From NCBI GenBank assembly GCA_964511425.1, contig CAZEFI010000026.1:1-24089 (forward strand): a stretch of 24,089 bases of DNA. The letters are read 5' to 3'. A model generated the notes under the pieces. That model saw only the letters and a program-made list of their open reading frames with translations. It was not told the DNA's origin and did no database searches. Numbering within the stretch: position 1 is the first letter of the stretch; every line of letters begins with the position of its first letter. The position numbers and the translations under genes are program-made. Of the stretch, positions 1-7,915 are shown piece by piece. Source of the stretch: Bin55 sp964511425 (GTDB lineage Bacteria; Pseudomonadota; Gammaproteobacteria; Pseudomonadales; Azotimanducaceae).

Positions 1-488
1 TCGAGAGCTTGGAATTCTTGATCGAGACGATATCGTCCTGATGTGATGTAGTGTTCCATCCGAGAGAGTTTTTTCTCCATTTGAGCGATGTCGCGCTTGA
101 CTAACCCAATACGAAATATCATGCTACTCTTCGCTGTGGAATCACTGAATTCATCCACGGTTCGCTTATACCCCTTTTTCGTCCGTGAATAACGACGTCG
201 AGATCGACGGTATCTGCCGTGAACGGGAGGCATTTCTTCTTCGTCGTACGGCTTTCTATCCATCACAAAAATCGCAACAATGTAAGCTGGTATGACAAAC
301 CATCCGATACAAAATATGCTTATCACAGTTAGAAGTCGAACAATCCACGGTTCAATGCCTAGGTAGTCGGCGATTCCAGTACATACGCCAAATAGTGGGC
401 CGTGGTCAGGATCACGGTAGAGTCGCCTTACAGGTCTTTCCTCGTAATCTTCTTGGTGAGGTGAGCGATAAGTTTTTCTTGCGTTCAT
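1..488 (-). CDS. pspC: PspC-domain envelope stress protein (3' end outside window)
   Basis: My own translation of the minus strand from the ATG at 488 gives 162 codons without a stop, running off the left edge. Residues about 24-82 match the PspC domain: a charged lead-in (RRLYRDPDHGPLFGVCTGIA), then DYLGIEPWIVRLL and one hydrophobic membrane segment ending in FVMDRKP. A basic linker (RYRRSRRRYSRTKKGYKR) follows, and the visible C-terminal part (YITSGRYRLDQEF) resembles the usual PspC tail. In the known system PspC is an inner-membrane sensor that, with PspB, draws PspA away from PspF under membrane stress. The gene is last of the three visible psp genes, 73 bp downstream of pspB. I see no good ribosome-binding site before the ATG, so translation may depend on upstream genes. 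The family call is secure; the true C-terminus is not visible. Confidence 0.9.
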   Translation of the reverse strand, partial: MNARKTYRSPHQEDYEERPVRRLYRDPDHGPLFGVCTGIADYLGIEPWIVRLLTVISIFCIGWFVIPAYIVAIFVMDRKPYDEEEMPPVHGRYRRSRRRYSRTKKGYKRTVDEFSDSTAKSSMIFRIGLVKRDIAQMEKKLSRMEHYITSGRYRLDQEFQAL

Positions 489-561
489 TGGATGTTCACA
501 AAAGTGTTGGACGTTACAGTGATCCAGCGCATTGACTGCAATTTATACAAGCGAGTATGCA

Positions 562-828
562 TCATTCGCGATCCATGTTGGCATGCCGCCACTTTGGCGC
601 GCTATGATCTAGGATTTTCTCTAACGTATCTACTCGCTCAGAAAGTTCTTCAGCATGTTCTTCGAGACGTTGTAGTTCCTCCCGATCTTCCCTAGCAAGA
701 ATTCGATGCGCGCGTTTGGAACGGGAATAATGTAAGATTAACCACAGCGGTAGACAAATTACGATGAAAAGAATTGCACATATGCAACCAATAACAAAAA
801 ATACGCTCAAGACTTCTGGTAAATACAT
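562..828 (-). CDS. pspB: phage shock protein B, small inner-membrane protein
   Basis: The 88-residue protein has the PspB layout: one N-terminal hydrophobic segment (about residues 7-32), then a basic patch (HYSRSKRAHR) and a short coiled-coil-like helix (about 45-75) rich in Glu, Arg and Leu. The C-terminal half holds LEKILDHSAPKWR, and PspB proteins usually end in this style. Length fits the family (about 75-90 residues). PspB is known to act with PspC in sensing membrane damage and binding PspA. An AGGA ribosome-binding site lies about 9 bases before the ATG. The gene is 23 bp downstream of pspA and so belongs to the same sigma-54 operon. Confidence 0.92.
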   Translation of the reverse strand: MYLPEVLSVFFVIGCICAILFIVICLPLWLILHYSRSKRAHRILAREDREELQRLEEHAEELSERVDTLEKILDHSAPKWRHANMDRE

Positions 829-851
829 GATGAGTCCTAATTTGGCAGGGT

Positions 852-1514
852 TTAAGAATCTTTACTAATGGAGCGTTTTAGGTTCTCCAGTGCTTCGTCT
901 ATTTTCTCATCTGCCTCCAATTCTCGAATCTCGTCCGATAGGTTGCGTTGTCCCATATCGTATGATTCTACGGCTCCTTCGAGGTCATCAATCTTGCGTT
1001 CGAATTGTTCAAAGCGAATCATTGCTTCATCGACATTCCGTTCGGACAACTGTCGACGAACATTCAATCGTGCCCGGGCTGTGCTCCCTCGAACTAACAA
1101 CGACGATTGTTTTATTTTTGCATCTTTGAGTTTTTGCGTCAATGTCTCAATGTCATCGTTCATCTTCACAAGCATGGATTCGACGGTGTCCAAATCGTTT
1201 TCGATCGCAACGACCATTTCCTTGGCTTTTTGCGACTCACCCAATGCTGATCGAGCTAGATCTTCACGATCTTTGCGAATCGCAGTCTCGGCTTTTCGCG
1301 TCCACTCGTCGACTTCTTGCGCGAATATGTCGCGTTTACGCGACATTTCCTTTTTATCAGCAATACCACGTGCAGCCGCCGTTCGCACCTCAACAAGAGT
1401 CGCTTCCATCTCTTGAATAATCATTCGAACCATTTTCGATGGGTCTTCGGCTTTGTCTAACATGGCATTAATGTTAGAGTTTACGATGTCACTTACGCGA
1501 GAAAAAATTCCCAT
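852..1514 (-). CDS. pspA: phage shock protein A (PspA/IM30 family)
   Basis: The 220-residue protein is almost entirely helical and charged, as expected for PspA/IM30 (E. coli PspA is about 222 residues). The N-terminus MGIFSRVSDIVNSNINAMLD is the amphipathic membrane-binding helix, followed by the conserved DPSKMVRMIIQEMEATL segment and long coiled coils to the end. In the known system PspA inhibits PspF when idle and, on stress, binds and stabilises the inner membrane as oligomers. A clean AGGAG site lies about 10 bases before the ATG, and a sigma-54 promoter lies about 50 bases upstream. It is the first gene of pspABC and divergent from pspF, the classic arrangement. Confidence 0.96.
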   Translation of the reverse strand: MGIFSRVSDIVNSNINAMLDKAEDPSKMVRMIIQEMEATLVEVRTAAARGIADKKEMSRKRDIFAQEVDEWTRKAETAIRKDREDLARSALGESQKAKEMVVAIENDLDTVESMLVKMNDDIETLTQKLKDAKIKQSSLLVRGSTARARLNVRRQLSERNVDEAMIRFEQFERKIDDLEGAVESYDMGQRNLSDEIRELEADEKIDEALENLKRSISKDS

Positions 1515-1561
1515 AATTTTCGGTCTCCTAAAAGTTGAAGATTTGTGATGCCATTAGATAA

Positions 1562-1576
1562 GCAATTATCGTGCCA
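1562..1576 (-). promoter_or_regulatory. sigma-54 (-24/-12) promoter of pspABC
   Basis: Read on the minus strand the sequence is TGGCACGATAATTGC. The -24 element TGGCAC and -12 element TTGC are both exact, with the invariant GG and GC at the right spacing. Transcription would start near 1551 and give a leader of about 37 bases before pspA. Around 1582-1594 there is a loose (two-mismatch) IHF-like site, which would fit the DNA bending used at psp promoters, but that part is weak. Confidence 0.88.
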
Positions 1577-1645
1577 CTTGCAAACGACTTGAAAATTTTT
1601 CGGCTGTAGCGGAGAAACCAGAGCCGTCGGTTGTGTAGTATATAA

Positions 1646-1667
1646 AAGTTGGTGAATATGCACACTT
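1646..1667. promoter_or_regulatory. candidate PspF upstream activating sequence
   Basis: An imperfect inverted repeat reads AAGTTGGTG - AATATG - CACACTT, with arms that match if a two-base insertion is allowed. It lies about 85-105 bp upstream of the sigma-54 promoter, the distance at which PspF binds in E. coli, and just before the pspF start, so it could also mediate autorepression. The match to the E. coli sites is not clear, so this call rests mostly on position and symmetry. Confidence 0.35.
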
Positions 1668-1683
1668 ATTGGGTCTTTTACAC

Positions 1684-2709
1684 ATGGTAGATCATGCTCC
1701 AACCTTAGTTGGACAATCCCCTCCGTTCCTAAAGGTATTGGAGGAAATTTCCACCGTTGCAGAACTTTCGAAGCCTGTGTTGATAGTCGGCGAACGAGGT
1801 ACTGGTAAAGAACTTTTTGCTGCTCGTTTGCATTTCCTATCGCCGCGATGGGATTCAGTCTACTTGCAGTTAAATTGTGCAACGTTGACGGAAACTCTAC
1901 TCGAAACTGAACTTTTTGGACATGAAGCAGGGGCATTTACCGGCGCGACTCGAAGACACCTGGGAAGATTCGAACGGGCTAGTTCCGGTACGCTGTTTCT
2001 TGATGAATTAGCAACGACCTCCCAACGAGTTCAAGAAAAGATTCTTCGAGTGATCGAATACGGAGAATTTGAACGTGTAGGTGGAAGCAATACTATTCAA
2101 ACTGATGTTCGAATTGTTGCGGCGACAAATGAAGATTTACCGACACTAGCTCAGGAGGGTAAGTTTCGCATTGATCTTCTTGATCGACTCGCGTTTGATG
2201 TGATAACGCTACCACCTTTGCGCGAGCGTTCCGAGGACATATTACTACTAGCCGAACACTTTGCCGTGAATATGGCAAATGAACTCAAACGTGAACTGTT
2301 TCCTGGATTTTCTGACACGGCAAAAGACGTCCTAATGACACATCAATGGCCTGGAAACGTGCGAGAGTTAAAGAACGTTGTCGAACGAGCTGTCTATCGC
2401 AACAGTCCCAACGAATTGGTTGAGGAGATTGTTCTAGATCCCTTCGACTCGCCGTTTCGGTTACGGAGAACCCCAAAAACAACACACAATGAATGTTCGG
2501 AAGCCGAAGAGATTGAATTTCCGATTGAGTTACGAAGACGGGTAGAGAAATTCGAGGCTTCTCTATTGCGCGCCGCGCTCGAGCAAGCTCAATTTAATCA
2601 ACGAAAGACCGCGGAACTATTGGGTTTATCCTACAACCAGCTAAGAAACACGGTGCGTAAACACAATATCTCAAATGATCACCTAGACGGCTCTGACGAG
2701 AAAGCCTAA
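1684..2709 (+). CDS. pspF: PspF, sigma-54 activator of the psp operon
   Basis: This is a bacterial enhancer-binding protein of 341 residues from the ATG at 1684. A TTG at 1669 would add five residues, but the ATG start matches the E. coli PspF N-terminus better. The AAA+ domain starts almost at once, with no N-terminal sensor domain, as in PspF. Walker A is GERGTGKE (36-43), the sigma-54 contact loop is GAFTGA (83-88), and Walker B is GTLFLDELA (102-110). The arginine-finger and sensor region (PPLRERSEDILLLAEHFA) and WPGNVRELKNVVERAVY follow. The C-terminal Fis-type helix-turn-helix includes NQRKTAELLGLSYNQLRNTV. It would activate the divergent pspABC promoter and be held off by PspA. The tail after the DNA-binding helix is slightly longer than in E. 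coli PspF. Confidence 0.96.
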   Translation: MVDHAPTLVGQSPPFLKVLEEISTVAELSKPVLIVGERGTGKELFAARLHFLSPRWDSVYLQLNCATLTETLLETELFGHEAGAFTGATRRHLGRFERASSGTLFLDELATTSQRVQEKILRVIEYGEFERVGGSNTIQTDVRIVAATNEDLPTLAQEGKFRIDLLDRLAFDVITLPPLRERSEDILLLAEHFAVNMANELKRELFPGFSDTAKDVLMTHQWPGNVRELKNVVERAVYRNSPNELVEEIVLDPFDSPFRLRRTPKTTHNECSEAEEIEFPIELRRRVEKFEASLLRAALEQAQFNQRKTAELLGLSYNQLRNTVRKHNISNDHLDGSDEKA

Positions 2710-2822
2710 AGGTGTTGCAGTTTGTTAATGCTTCGGTTACATCAAAAGTGGTTTGATAGACTCCAAGCATTTCTATAATTTTCTGTCTGATTCAGATAAT
2801 TTTGTTGTCTGATTGAATGGCA

Positions 2823-2923
2823 ATTAGCCGGTCCCTTCGCGGCGATAGATTGTGAAACCCGCCAGGCCCGGAAGGGAGCAACGGTAACAGTTGATTCGGG
2901 TGCCGAAGATTCGATTGGCTAAT
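2823..2923 (+). ncRNA. ffs: 4.5S RNA (small bacterial SRP RNA)
   Basis: The conserved apical domain of SRP RNA is present at about 2862-2883 (CCAGGCCCGGAAGGGAGCA), including the GGAAG tetraloop region and the AGCA internal loop that binds Ffh. The ends pair: ATTAGCC at 2823-2829 with GGCTAAT at 2917-2923, continued by G-U and Watson-Crick pairs inward (GGTC with GATT). This gives one long hairpin of about 100 nt, the size of gammaproteobacterial 4.5S RNA. The exact ends are inferred from pairing. No strong terminator follows; tRNA-Ser starts 32 bp later, so co-transcription and processing are possible. Confidence 0.93.
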
Positions 2924-2955
2924 TCGCCACCCTTAAATTTACAACGGGTGTTCAT

Positions 2956-3044
2956 GGAGAGGTGTCCGAGTGGCCGAAGGAGCGCGCTTGGAAAGCGCGT
3001 ATGGGGATAACTCATCGAGGGTTCGAATCCCTCCCTCTCCGCCA
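2956..3044 (+). tRNA. tRNA-Ser (anticodon GGA)
   Basis: The acceptor stem is GGAGAGG (2956-2962) paired with CCTCTCC (3034-3040), then discriminator G and an encoded CCA. The anticodon stem CGCGC/GCGCG encloses the loop TTGGAAA, giving anticodon GGA (2990-2992), which reads UCC and UCU. There is a long variable arm typical of serine tRNAs, and the T-arm has GGTTCGAATCC. All expected parts are present, so I regard it as functional. Confidence 0.97.
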
Positions 3045-3173
3045 TATCTGCCATCAATGTAGACTACTAACAATCACGCTCTATAGTTGAAGCAACATCA
3101 AGTTACTCTACAAATCAAGCGACTGATCGAGCTCTAGCCTGTAAAGGTTAGCAACTCCAAATAAAGGTAGAAC

Positions 3174-4421
3174 CTATTCGGATTGTAAAGCGGCTACTGG
3201 ATCAAGCTTCGCCGCTGACATCGCCGGATATACACCAAATGCAACAGCAATAGCCATGCAGACCACCACTGCAACGATAATGCCAAGGTAGTTCCAAGCG
3301 ACTGGCCACGTTGCAAAGAACGTGATCATATAAGCGATTACAACGCCGGCAACAATTCCAAACAACGCTCCAATGAACGCGATGACAGTGGTCTCGATCA
3401 AGAATTGTCTGACCACGTCTGACTTGGTAGCGCCTACCGCACGTAACAAGCCAATCTCTGACTTTCGTTCCAACACACTAGCGAGCATGATGTTCATGAT
3501 TCCGATTCCACCTACTACCAGTGAGATGATGGCAACTGAAGTCATGACAATAGTAAAAATTCGGTTCGTTTGCTTTTGTTGCGCAAGAATTTCATTAGGG
3601 ACGATCATCCGGAAGTCGTCCTGTCCCCCATGACGGCGTTTTATATTCAGTTGAATAGCCGCTTGTGCCGCATTTAACGATTCACCTTTAATCTTGAACC
3701 TTGCGGACGAAAGTTCTGACTCCATGTCTTCAACTTTTAGACGATTTAGGCCAGTGTTTAATGGAATGTAAACGCGATCCGAGTCGCCTCCTACTTTCTC
3801 TCCCTGAATTTCTTCACCCGGAATTTTTTGGTCTTTTAGAACACCAACCACCTCAAACCAAGTAAAGTTAACCTTCACCGGTTTTCCTACAGCAGCACCG
3901 TTGGGAAACAAGCGTCGCGCGGTAGCTTCACCGAGGACAGCCTTAGTAGCAAATTCTCGATCGTCCTCAACCGTGAAAAGAGTGCCCTCTTCTGCATGGA
4001 GACTCGACAGATCAAAAAAGTCACTACTAACCGCCCAAACTTCAGAGTTTCTGCTATCCCCTTCGTGTGAAAAGAGGGACCAAACTCTCATGTCTTTTAT
4101 GCCTGCCCATTTATCCACGAAGTCCAACGTCTCTTTTATTGCTCTAGCATCGTCTACGGACAGACCGGGACTATGTTTACGAACTTCCAAGAGTTCATCC
4201 GTACTATATTCTTTACCCTCGACAATAATGTTCTCGACTCCCAATCCTTGAATCATTTTCATTGATTGTTTTAAGCCACCTTCACTGACAGCAAGCATGG
4301 AAATGACCGCACCTACTCCAAAAATCATCCCTAGAAGGGTCAAAAATGTACGAAGCGGCCGATGCGTTAACTGACCGAGAGCTAAGCGGAAGTCCGGCCA
4401 CAAAGTCGACAGAAATTTCAC
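3174..4421 (-). CDS. MacB-type ABC transporter permease (no fused ATPase)
   Basis: The 415-residue protein has the MacB/FtsX permease plan. TM1 is at about 25-46 (after HRPLRTFLTLLGMIFGVGAV), a large extracytoplasmic domain lies at about 50-285, and three TM helices fall at about 288-402. The last part carries the conserved coupling segment ERKSEIGLLRAVGATKSDV and ends PAMSAAKLDPVAALQSE. In E. coli MacB the ATPase is fused to the permease; here it is a separate gene (7916-8626). The start is GTG at 4421, preceded by AAAGG at a rather long spacing; there is no better start. It is the last gene of the peptidase/exporter set, 54 bp after the lipoprotein-like adaptor. The permease would act by mechanotransmission, pushing a periplasmic substrate out through the adaptors rather than carrying it across the inner membrane. 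The substrate is unknown. Confidence 0.93.
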   Translation of the reverse strand: MKFLSTLWPDFRLALGQLTHRPLRTFLTLLGMIFGVGAVISMLAVSEGGLKQSMKMIQGLGVENIIVEGKEYSTDELLEVRKHSPGLSVDDARAIKETLDFVDKWAGIKDMRVWSLFSHEGDSRNSEVWAVSSDFFDLSSLHAEEGTLFTVEDDREFATKAVLGEATARRLFPNGAAVGKPVKVNFTWFEVVGVLKDQKIPGEEIQGEKVGGDSDRVYIPLNTGLNRLKVEDMESELSSARFKIKGESLNAAQAAIQLNIKRRHGGQDDFRMIVPNEILAQQKQTNRIFTIVMTSVAIISLVVGGIGIMNIMLASVLERKSEIGLLRAVGATKSDVVRQFLIETTVIAFIGALFGIVAGVVIAYMITFFATWPVAWNYLGIIVAVVVCMAIAVAFGVYPAMSAAKLDPVAALQSE

Positions 4422-4475
4422 TATGGTATGATTACCTTTCTAATCGGTATTAGGAACGAATGGAGATCGGATGAG

Positions 4476-5690
4476 TTATGAGGACGGGGTTTCCTCTGGT
4501 GCTACCAAACTGACAGCATCTCCAGTTTCGAGCCCATCTACTACTTCGATCAGCGTAGGACTGCTGTGCCCAAGTTCTACGTTGCGTTGAACTATTTCGC
4601 GGTTGTCTTCAATGACCCACACAAAAGCTTGATCTTTGTGAACATGAACAGCTTGTTGAGGAATCAAATACGCATCTTTAAGCTCACCCGTGATAATCGT
4701 AGCATCTATGGTGCTCCCGACTCGCATCAAGTCAGCGTCAATGTTATCGATTTCCACGCTCAAGGTGAAATACTTCGTTGGATCTACCTGATCTCGCGGT
4801 GCGGCAATGTGTGAAATGTCAGCGATTTTACCATGAATCGTTTGATCCAAGGCACTATGCATTCTCATCTCAACAGTTTGTCCAACTTCGACTCCAACTG
4901 CATCGACTTCCAGTACGTAAAGCTTTGCTTGAATCTTTCCTTTGACTGGAATCTCACCTACCTTAGATCGAGGCCAGACCGTCTGTCCTGGTGCGTATTT
5001 AGTACCCCACCATGTTGATCCGTAAATGAAAGTTCCATCCGCAGGACTTTTAATTTCCATATTGTTTAGAGTTTCTTGTTGCTGCTCATACTCCTGTTCA
5101 GTGGACTGAAGATTCGCTTCAAGTCTGATAATCTCTGCGTCATGGCGTTGGTCGTGAGTCTCAATCTGCCACTGAACGAATTCACCTAACTGTCTCAAAT
5201 ACTCAAGATTTCCAACTTGATCAATTAGTTCATTGCGACTAAACACATCATCATCAAGTAAAGTATAGATCGCGGCTATATCAATTTCGCCATCAACCCG
5301 AATATCTTCATGTCCCAACTGGATACGTTCACCAAAACTCGAAGTAATAAAATTGTCGATCGACGATTGTTGGCGTTCTAACTGCAGTAAGCTGCGGTCA
5401 CGTACTTGAACCATATCTGCATCATCGAAGCGAACTACGGTGTCCCCTGCGTTTACCTCGGAATACTCGGGGATCATCCACGCAATTGTGAACTCTGTAC
5501 GAACATTACCCGGGACGCGAACTTCCTCAGAATCAGTTGAAATGATTTCACCGTGAGCACGTACGAAAAATGTGTGGTCTCTCGGTTCAATTATTACTTT
5601 CGAGTACTCACGAGTATCAAATGAGCACCCAATTCCAACTAGTACAATAGCAAACGCAAGCAAACTGCCTACTAACTTAAATGATTTCAT
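4476..5690 (-). CDS. HlyD/MacA-type periplasmic adaptor, probable lipoprotein (third of three)
   Basis: This 404-residue protein starts with a hydrophobic signal ending LVGIGC-SFD. Cys22 fits the lipoprotein pattern, although Gly at -3 is not the most common choice. Ser at +2 would favour the outer membrane under the usual sorting rule (inference). A lipoyl-like half domain (about 50-100: GNVRTEFTIAWMIPEYSEVNAGDTVV) is followed by a helical hairpin (about 100-215, with LEYLRQLGEF at the turn). The second lipoyl half (SPADGTFIY), a beta-barrel region and a membrane-proximal domain (AYLIPQQAVHVHKDQAFVWVI) complete the fold. That is the complete adaptor fold. Its start codon overlaps the stop of the preceding adaptor (ATGA), so the two are translationally coupled. 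Adaptors of this family bridge the permease and a TolC-like channel. Confidence 0.88.
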   Translation of the reverse strand: MKSFKLVGSLLAFAIVLVGIGCSFDTREYSKVIIEPRDHTFFVRAHGEIISTDSEEVRVPGNVRTEFTIAWMIPEYSEVNAGDTVVRFDDADMVQVRDRSLLQLERQQSSIDNFITSSFGERIQLGHEDIRVDGEIDIAAIYTLLDDDVFSRNELIDQVGNLEYLRQLGEFVQWQIETHDQRHDAEIIRLEANLQSTEQEYEQQQETLNNMEIKSPADGTFIYGSTWWGTKYAPGQTVWPRSKVGEIPVKGKIQAKLYVLEVDAVGVEVGQTVEMRMHSALDQTIHGKIADISHIAAPRDQVDPTKYFTLSVEIDNIDADLMRVGSTIDATIITGELKDAYLIPQQAVHVHKDQAFVWVIEDNREIVQRNVELGHSSPTLIEVVDGLETGDAVSLVAPEETPSS

Positions 5691-6901
5691 AATCTTACTT
5701 TTTGCCCCTCGTCTAGTCCTTCACTAACGACAAAACGATCCAGACTAGCTTTCCCTAACTTAACCTCTTGCCAGAGATCGGTTAAAACTAATCCACCGAT
5801 GGAAAGTCTTGGCGTAATTACACCAGGTTTGCCTTTTCTATACACAAGTGCTGCCTTAGGTACAACTAATACATCCTCGAACGTTGCTACTTCCACTCTA
5901 ACTTCAACGGATACCCCTATCCGGAGGATGTCCGAGTAGTCTTCGCTAAGCTTCACGGCAAAGTCCCGTACCATCTCTAAAGACTTTGGGGACTTGCGAC
6001 GAACTGTGTTTCCAACAGAAAACACATGACCAGACAGCTCAGCAGTACCAGTGGTCTCGGTAATAATTACCGCTTTTTGTCCTACGGCGAGCACTGTTGC
6101 TAAATTTTCGGGAATGGTCGCGCGAATCAACAACTTTTCATCATTGACAATTTTTACTATCTGAATTCCACCGCTCGCACCGGATCCTGCGGTAAGTTTT
6201 TCGCCATTCCAACCAGTTCCTACAACTGCAATACCTGCTCGTGGAGCACGAATAGTAAAACTATCCAAGGCTCGTTTTGCTTCCTGTAGGCGAAGTTCTG
6301 CACGTGCGATTTGCCTCGTTTTGTTTTCTTCGGCAGCGATTTTGTCTCGATCACTCAGAGTCTTTCTAATCAAAGCACGCTCATACAGTGTTTCCGACAA
6401 GCGCCGACGCTCCCAGAGTTTTTTATACTCGATTCCGGGAATGATCCCTGCCGGAACCTCAGCCGAGCGCGCTGCTTTCTCTGCCTCCGCCTTGAGGTTC
6501 GATAAATCAAGGCTTTCCTGACGCACTGTTTGCTGCTGTTGTTCTTTATCAGCACCGACTTCACCAGCGTGTACATTTAACTCACCTTCCAGTTCTCGGA
6601 TACGTTCGTCGGTTCGGGAACCTTCAATTTGAACTACTACCTCTCCTTCGCGTACTCGCTTACCTTCCGGGACAATTTCTTGGATCCGCGAGCGCCATCG
6701 AGCAGTAGGTGGAGCACCAATCGATACGAAGTCTTCCGAATCGACAACGCCAGTTGCACTCACGGTGACAATGAATTGTTTTTCTCTTTGTACGTCTCGC
6801 CATTCTGCGGCGTGAACGCACATGACAACAAGTATCGCGGTGACCGCAAATAATGCTGGTTTGCAAGCAGATCTGTTCACTTTGACTAGAGTGTTCTTCA
6901 T
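5687..6901 (-). CDS. HlyD/MacA-type periplasmic adaptor (second of three)
   Basis: This 404-residue protein has a signal peptide with a basic start, a hydrophobic core (ALFAVTAILVVMCV) and a likely cleavage after residue 31 (VHA-AEW). The lipoyl half at about 60-100 (IQEIVPEGKRVREGEVVVQIEG) leads into a long charged helical hairpin (about 100-220) with the turn near PGIEYKKLWERRRLSE. The second half (IRAPRAGIAVVG), a beta-barrel and a C-terminal domain (EDVLVVPKAALVYRKGKPGV) follow. It overlaps the genes on both sides by four bases (ATGA). It is clearly diverged from the adaptors before and after it, so this is an old set of paralogues rather than a recent duplication. Expected role: periplasmic part of the exporter with the 7916-8626 ATPase and 3174-4421 permease. 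Confidence 0.87.
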   Translation of the reverse strand: MKNTLVKVNRSACKPALFAVTAILVVMCVHAAEWRDVQREKQFIVTVSATGVVDSEDFVSIGAPPTARWRSRIQEIVPEGKRVREGEVVVQIEGSRTDERIRELEGELNVHAGEVGADKEQQQQTVRQESLDLSNLKAEAEKAARSAEVPAGIIPGIEYKKLWERRRLSETLYERALIRKTLSDRDKIAAEENKTRQIARAELRLQEAKRALDSFTIRAPRAGIAVVGTGWNGEKLTAGSGASGGIQIVKIVNDEKLLIRATIPENLATVLAVGQKAVIITETTGTAELSGHVFSVGNTVRRKSPKSLEMVRDFAVKLSEDYSDILRIGVSVEVRVEVATFEDVLVVPKAALVYRKGKPGVITPRLSIGGLVLTDLWQEVKLGKASLDRFVVSEGLDEGQKVRL

Positions 6902-7881
6902 TTATTGATTACTCCCAAAATTGACATACCCGGTAGATATACATCGGGTATAGGGTCCAAAGGTTCAGTTACGATTTCGTAATATCCGGCTTTACTCCAG
7001 TCGTTTCGAGTGGCAGCTTGGTTCGATAACCAAGTTACTTTAGTTCGTACTTTCGCGTCTCCCGAGGCGTCAGGTGAGACCAAAACTTCATCGTCGAGCG
7101 AGATTTTCCTAATATCGGCTTCGTGAACCCAAAATCGAAACTGCATGTCTTCATTACTCGCAACTATGACGAGTGTAGTTCCAGAACCGTAACTCTCACC
7201 GGGAAAAATCTTCAATCCTGTGAGTCTATTCTCACCGTAGATAATTATTCCCGATTGTTCCGCATAGAACTTGGTGTGTTGCAATGCTCGTTCGATACGT
7301 TCCTTTTCGTTTTTTGCGTTGTTCAAGTCGCGTTCGGCTAAAGGACGATCTTTGTCTCGTGCGTTTATAGCTTCCTCTAAGCTTCTAATAGTTCTTTCTA
7401 AAGAGTTAATTGAGTTCGCTAGGGACAGTCGATTGCGATCATAGGTTAGTTCGGGTACCGTATCTTTGGGCACCATAGAGTCTAAGCGAGCCATTTCTAA
7501 CGAAGACTCAGAACGAATCAAACTCGTCGTCGCATCGAAGATCCGCAATTCGTGTGCGGCTTCTTGGGATTCTGCGGACGTGATTTGAGTTTCTACGTTA
7601 ACTTCGGCTTGTTCTAACTGAGACTCAAGGTCACCAGGGTCTAGTTCGACGATCACATCTCCAGGATTCACAAATTGACCTTCAGGTGCCATCCACTCAA
7701 TCGTCCTTGAATATGAGCCTGGCAGACGAGGCATCTCTACGGATTGCGCATTACCGTCTTCGATTTCTCCAGTTACCAGAATTAATTCAGCGAAAGCCAT
7801 CGCGGCAAACGAGGAGACCGTAAGCGCGGCTACACACCGAACACAAAAACCACTTAATCGGACGAAATGTTTTTTATTCAT
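6898..7881 (-). CDS. short HlyD/MacA-type periplasmic adaptor (first of three)
   Basis: This 327-residue protein has a clear signal peptide with cleavage at AFA-E after residue 31. A lipoyl-like half domain follows (EWMAPEGQFVNPGDVIVELDPGD is its core, about 62-85). Next is a helical hairpin (about 85-200) with its turn near VPKDTVPELTYDRNRLS, a second lipoyl half (EQSGIIIYGENR) and a beta-barrel. It ends soon after the barrel (PGMSILGVINK) and lacks most of the membrane-proximal domain seen in the two 404-residue adaptors, so it is a short form. A GAGAG sequence lies about 7 bases before the ATG. It is 34 bp downstream of the ATPase and its stop overlaps the next gene's start. With three adaptors, the usual hexameric adaptor ring could be mixed (inference). 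Confidence 0.86.
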   Translation of the reverse strand: MNKKHFVRLSGFCVRCVAALTVSSFAAMAFAELILVTGEIEDGNAQSVEMPRLPGSYSRTIEWMAPEGQFVNPGDVIVELDPGDLESQLEQAEVNVETQITSAESQEAAHELRIFDATTSLIRSESSLEMARLDSMVPKDTVPELTYDRNRLSLANSINSLERTIRSLEEAINARDKDRPLAERDLNNAKNEKERIERALQHTKFYAEQSGIIIYGENRLTGLKIFPGESYGSGTTLVIVASNEDMQFRFWVHEADIRKISLDDEVLVSPDASGDAKVRTKVTWLSNQAATRNDWSKAGYYEIVTEPLDPIPDVYLPGMSILGVINK

Positions 7882-7915
7882 ACTCTCTATCTATAAACTC
7901 CAGCAACATATTAGT

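Noticed and set aside
868..1416. Long plus-strand open frame of 182 codons opposite pspA
   Set aside because: It is antisense to a certain pspA, is rich in Ser and Arg as expected from reading the opposite strand of an acidic coiled-coil gene, and matches no family.
2824..3057. Minus-strand 77-codon frame across the 4.5S RNA and tRNA-Ser
   Set aside because: It is the antisense of two structural RNA genes; the MAEREGFEPS-type start is a familiar false protein from antisense tRNA-Ser.
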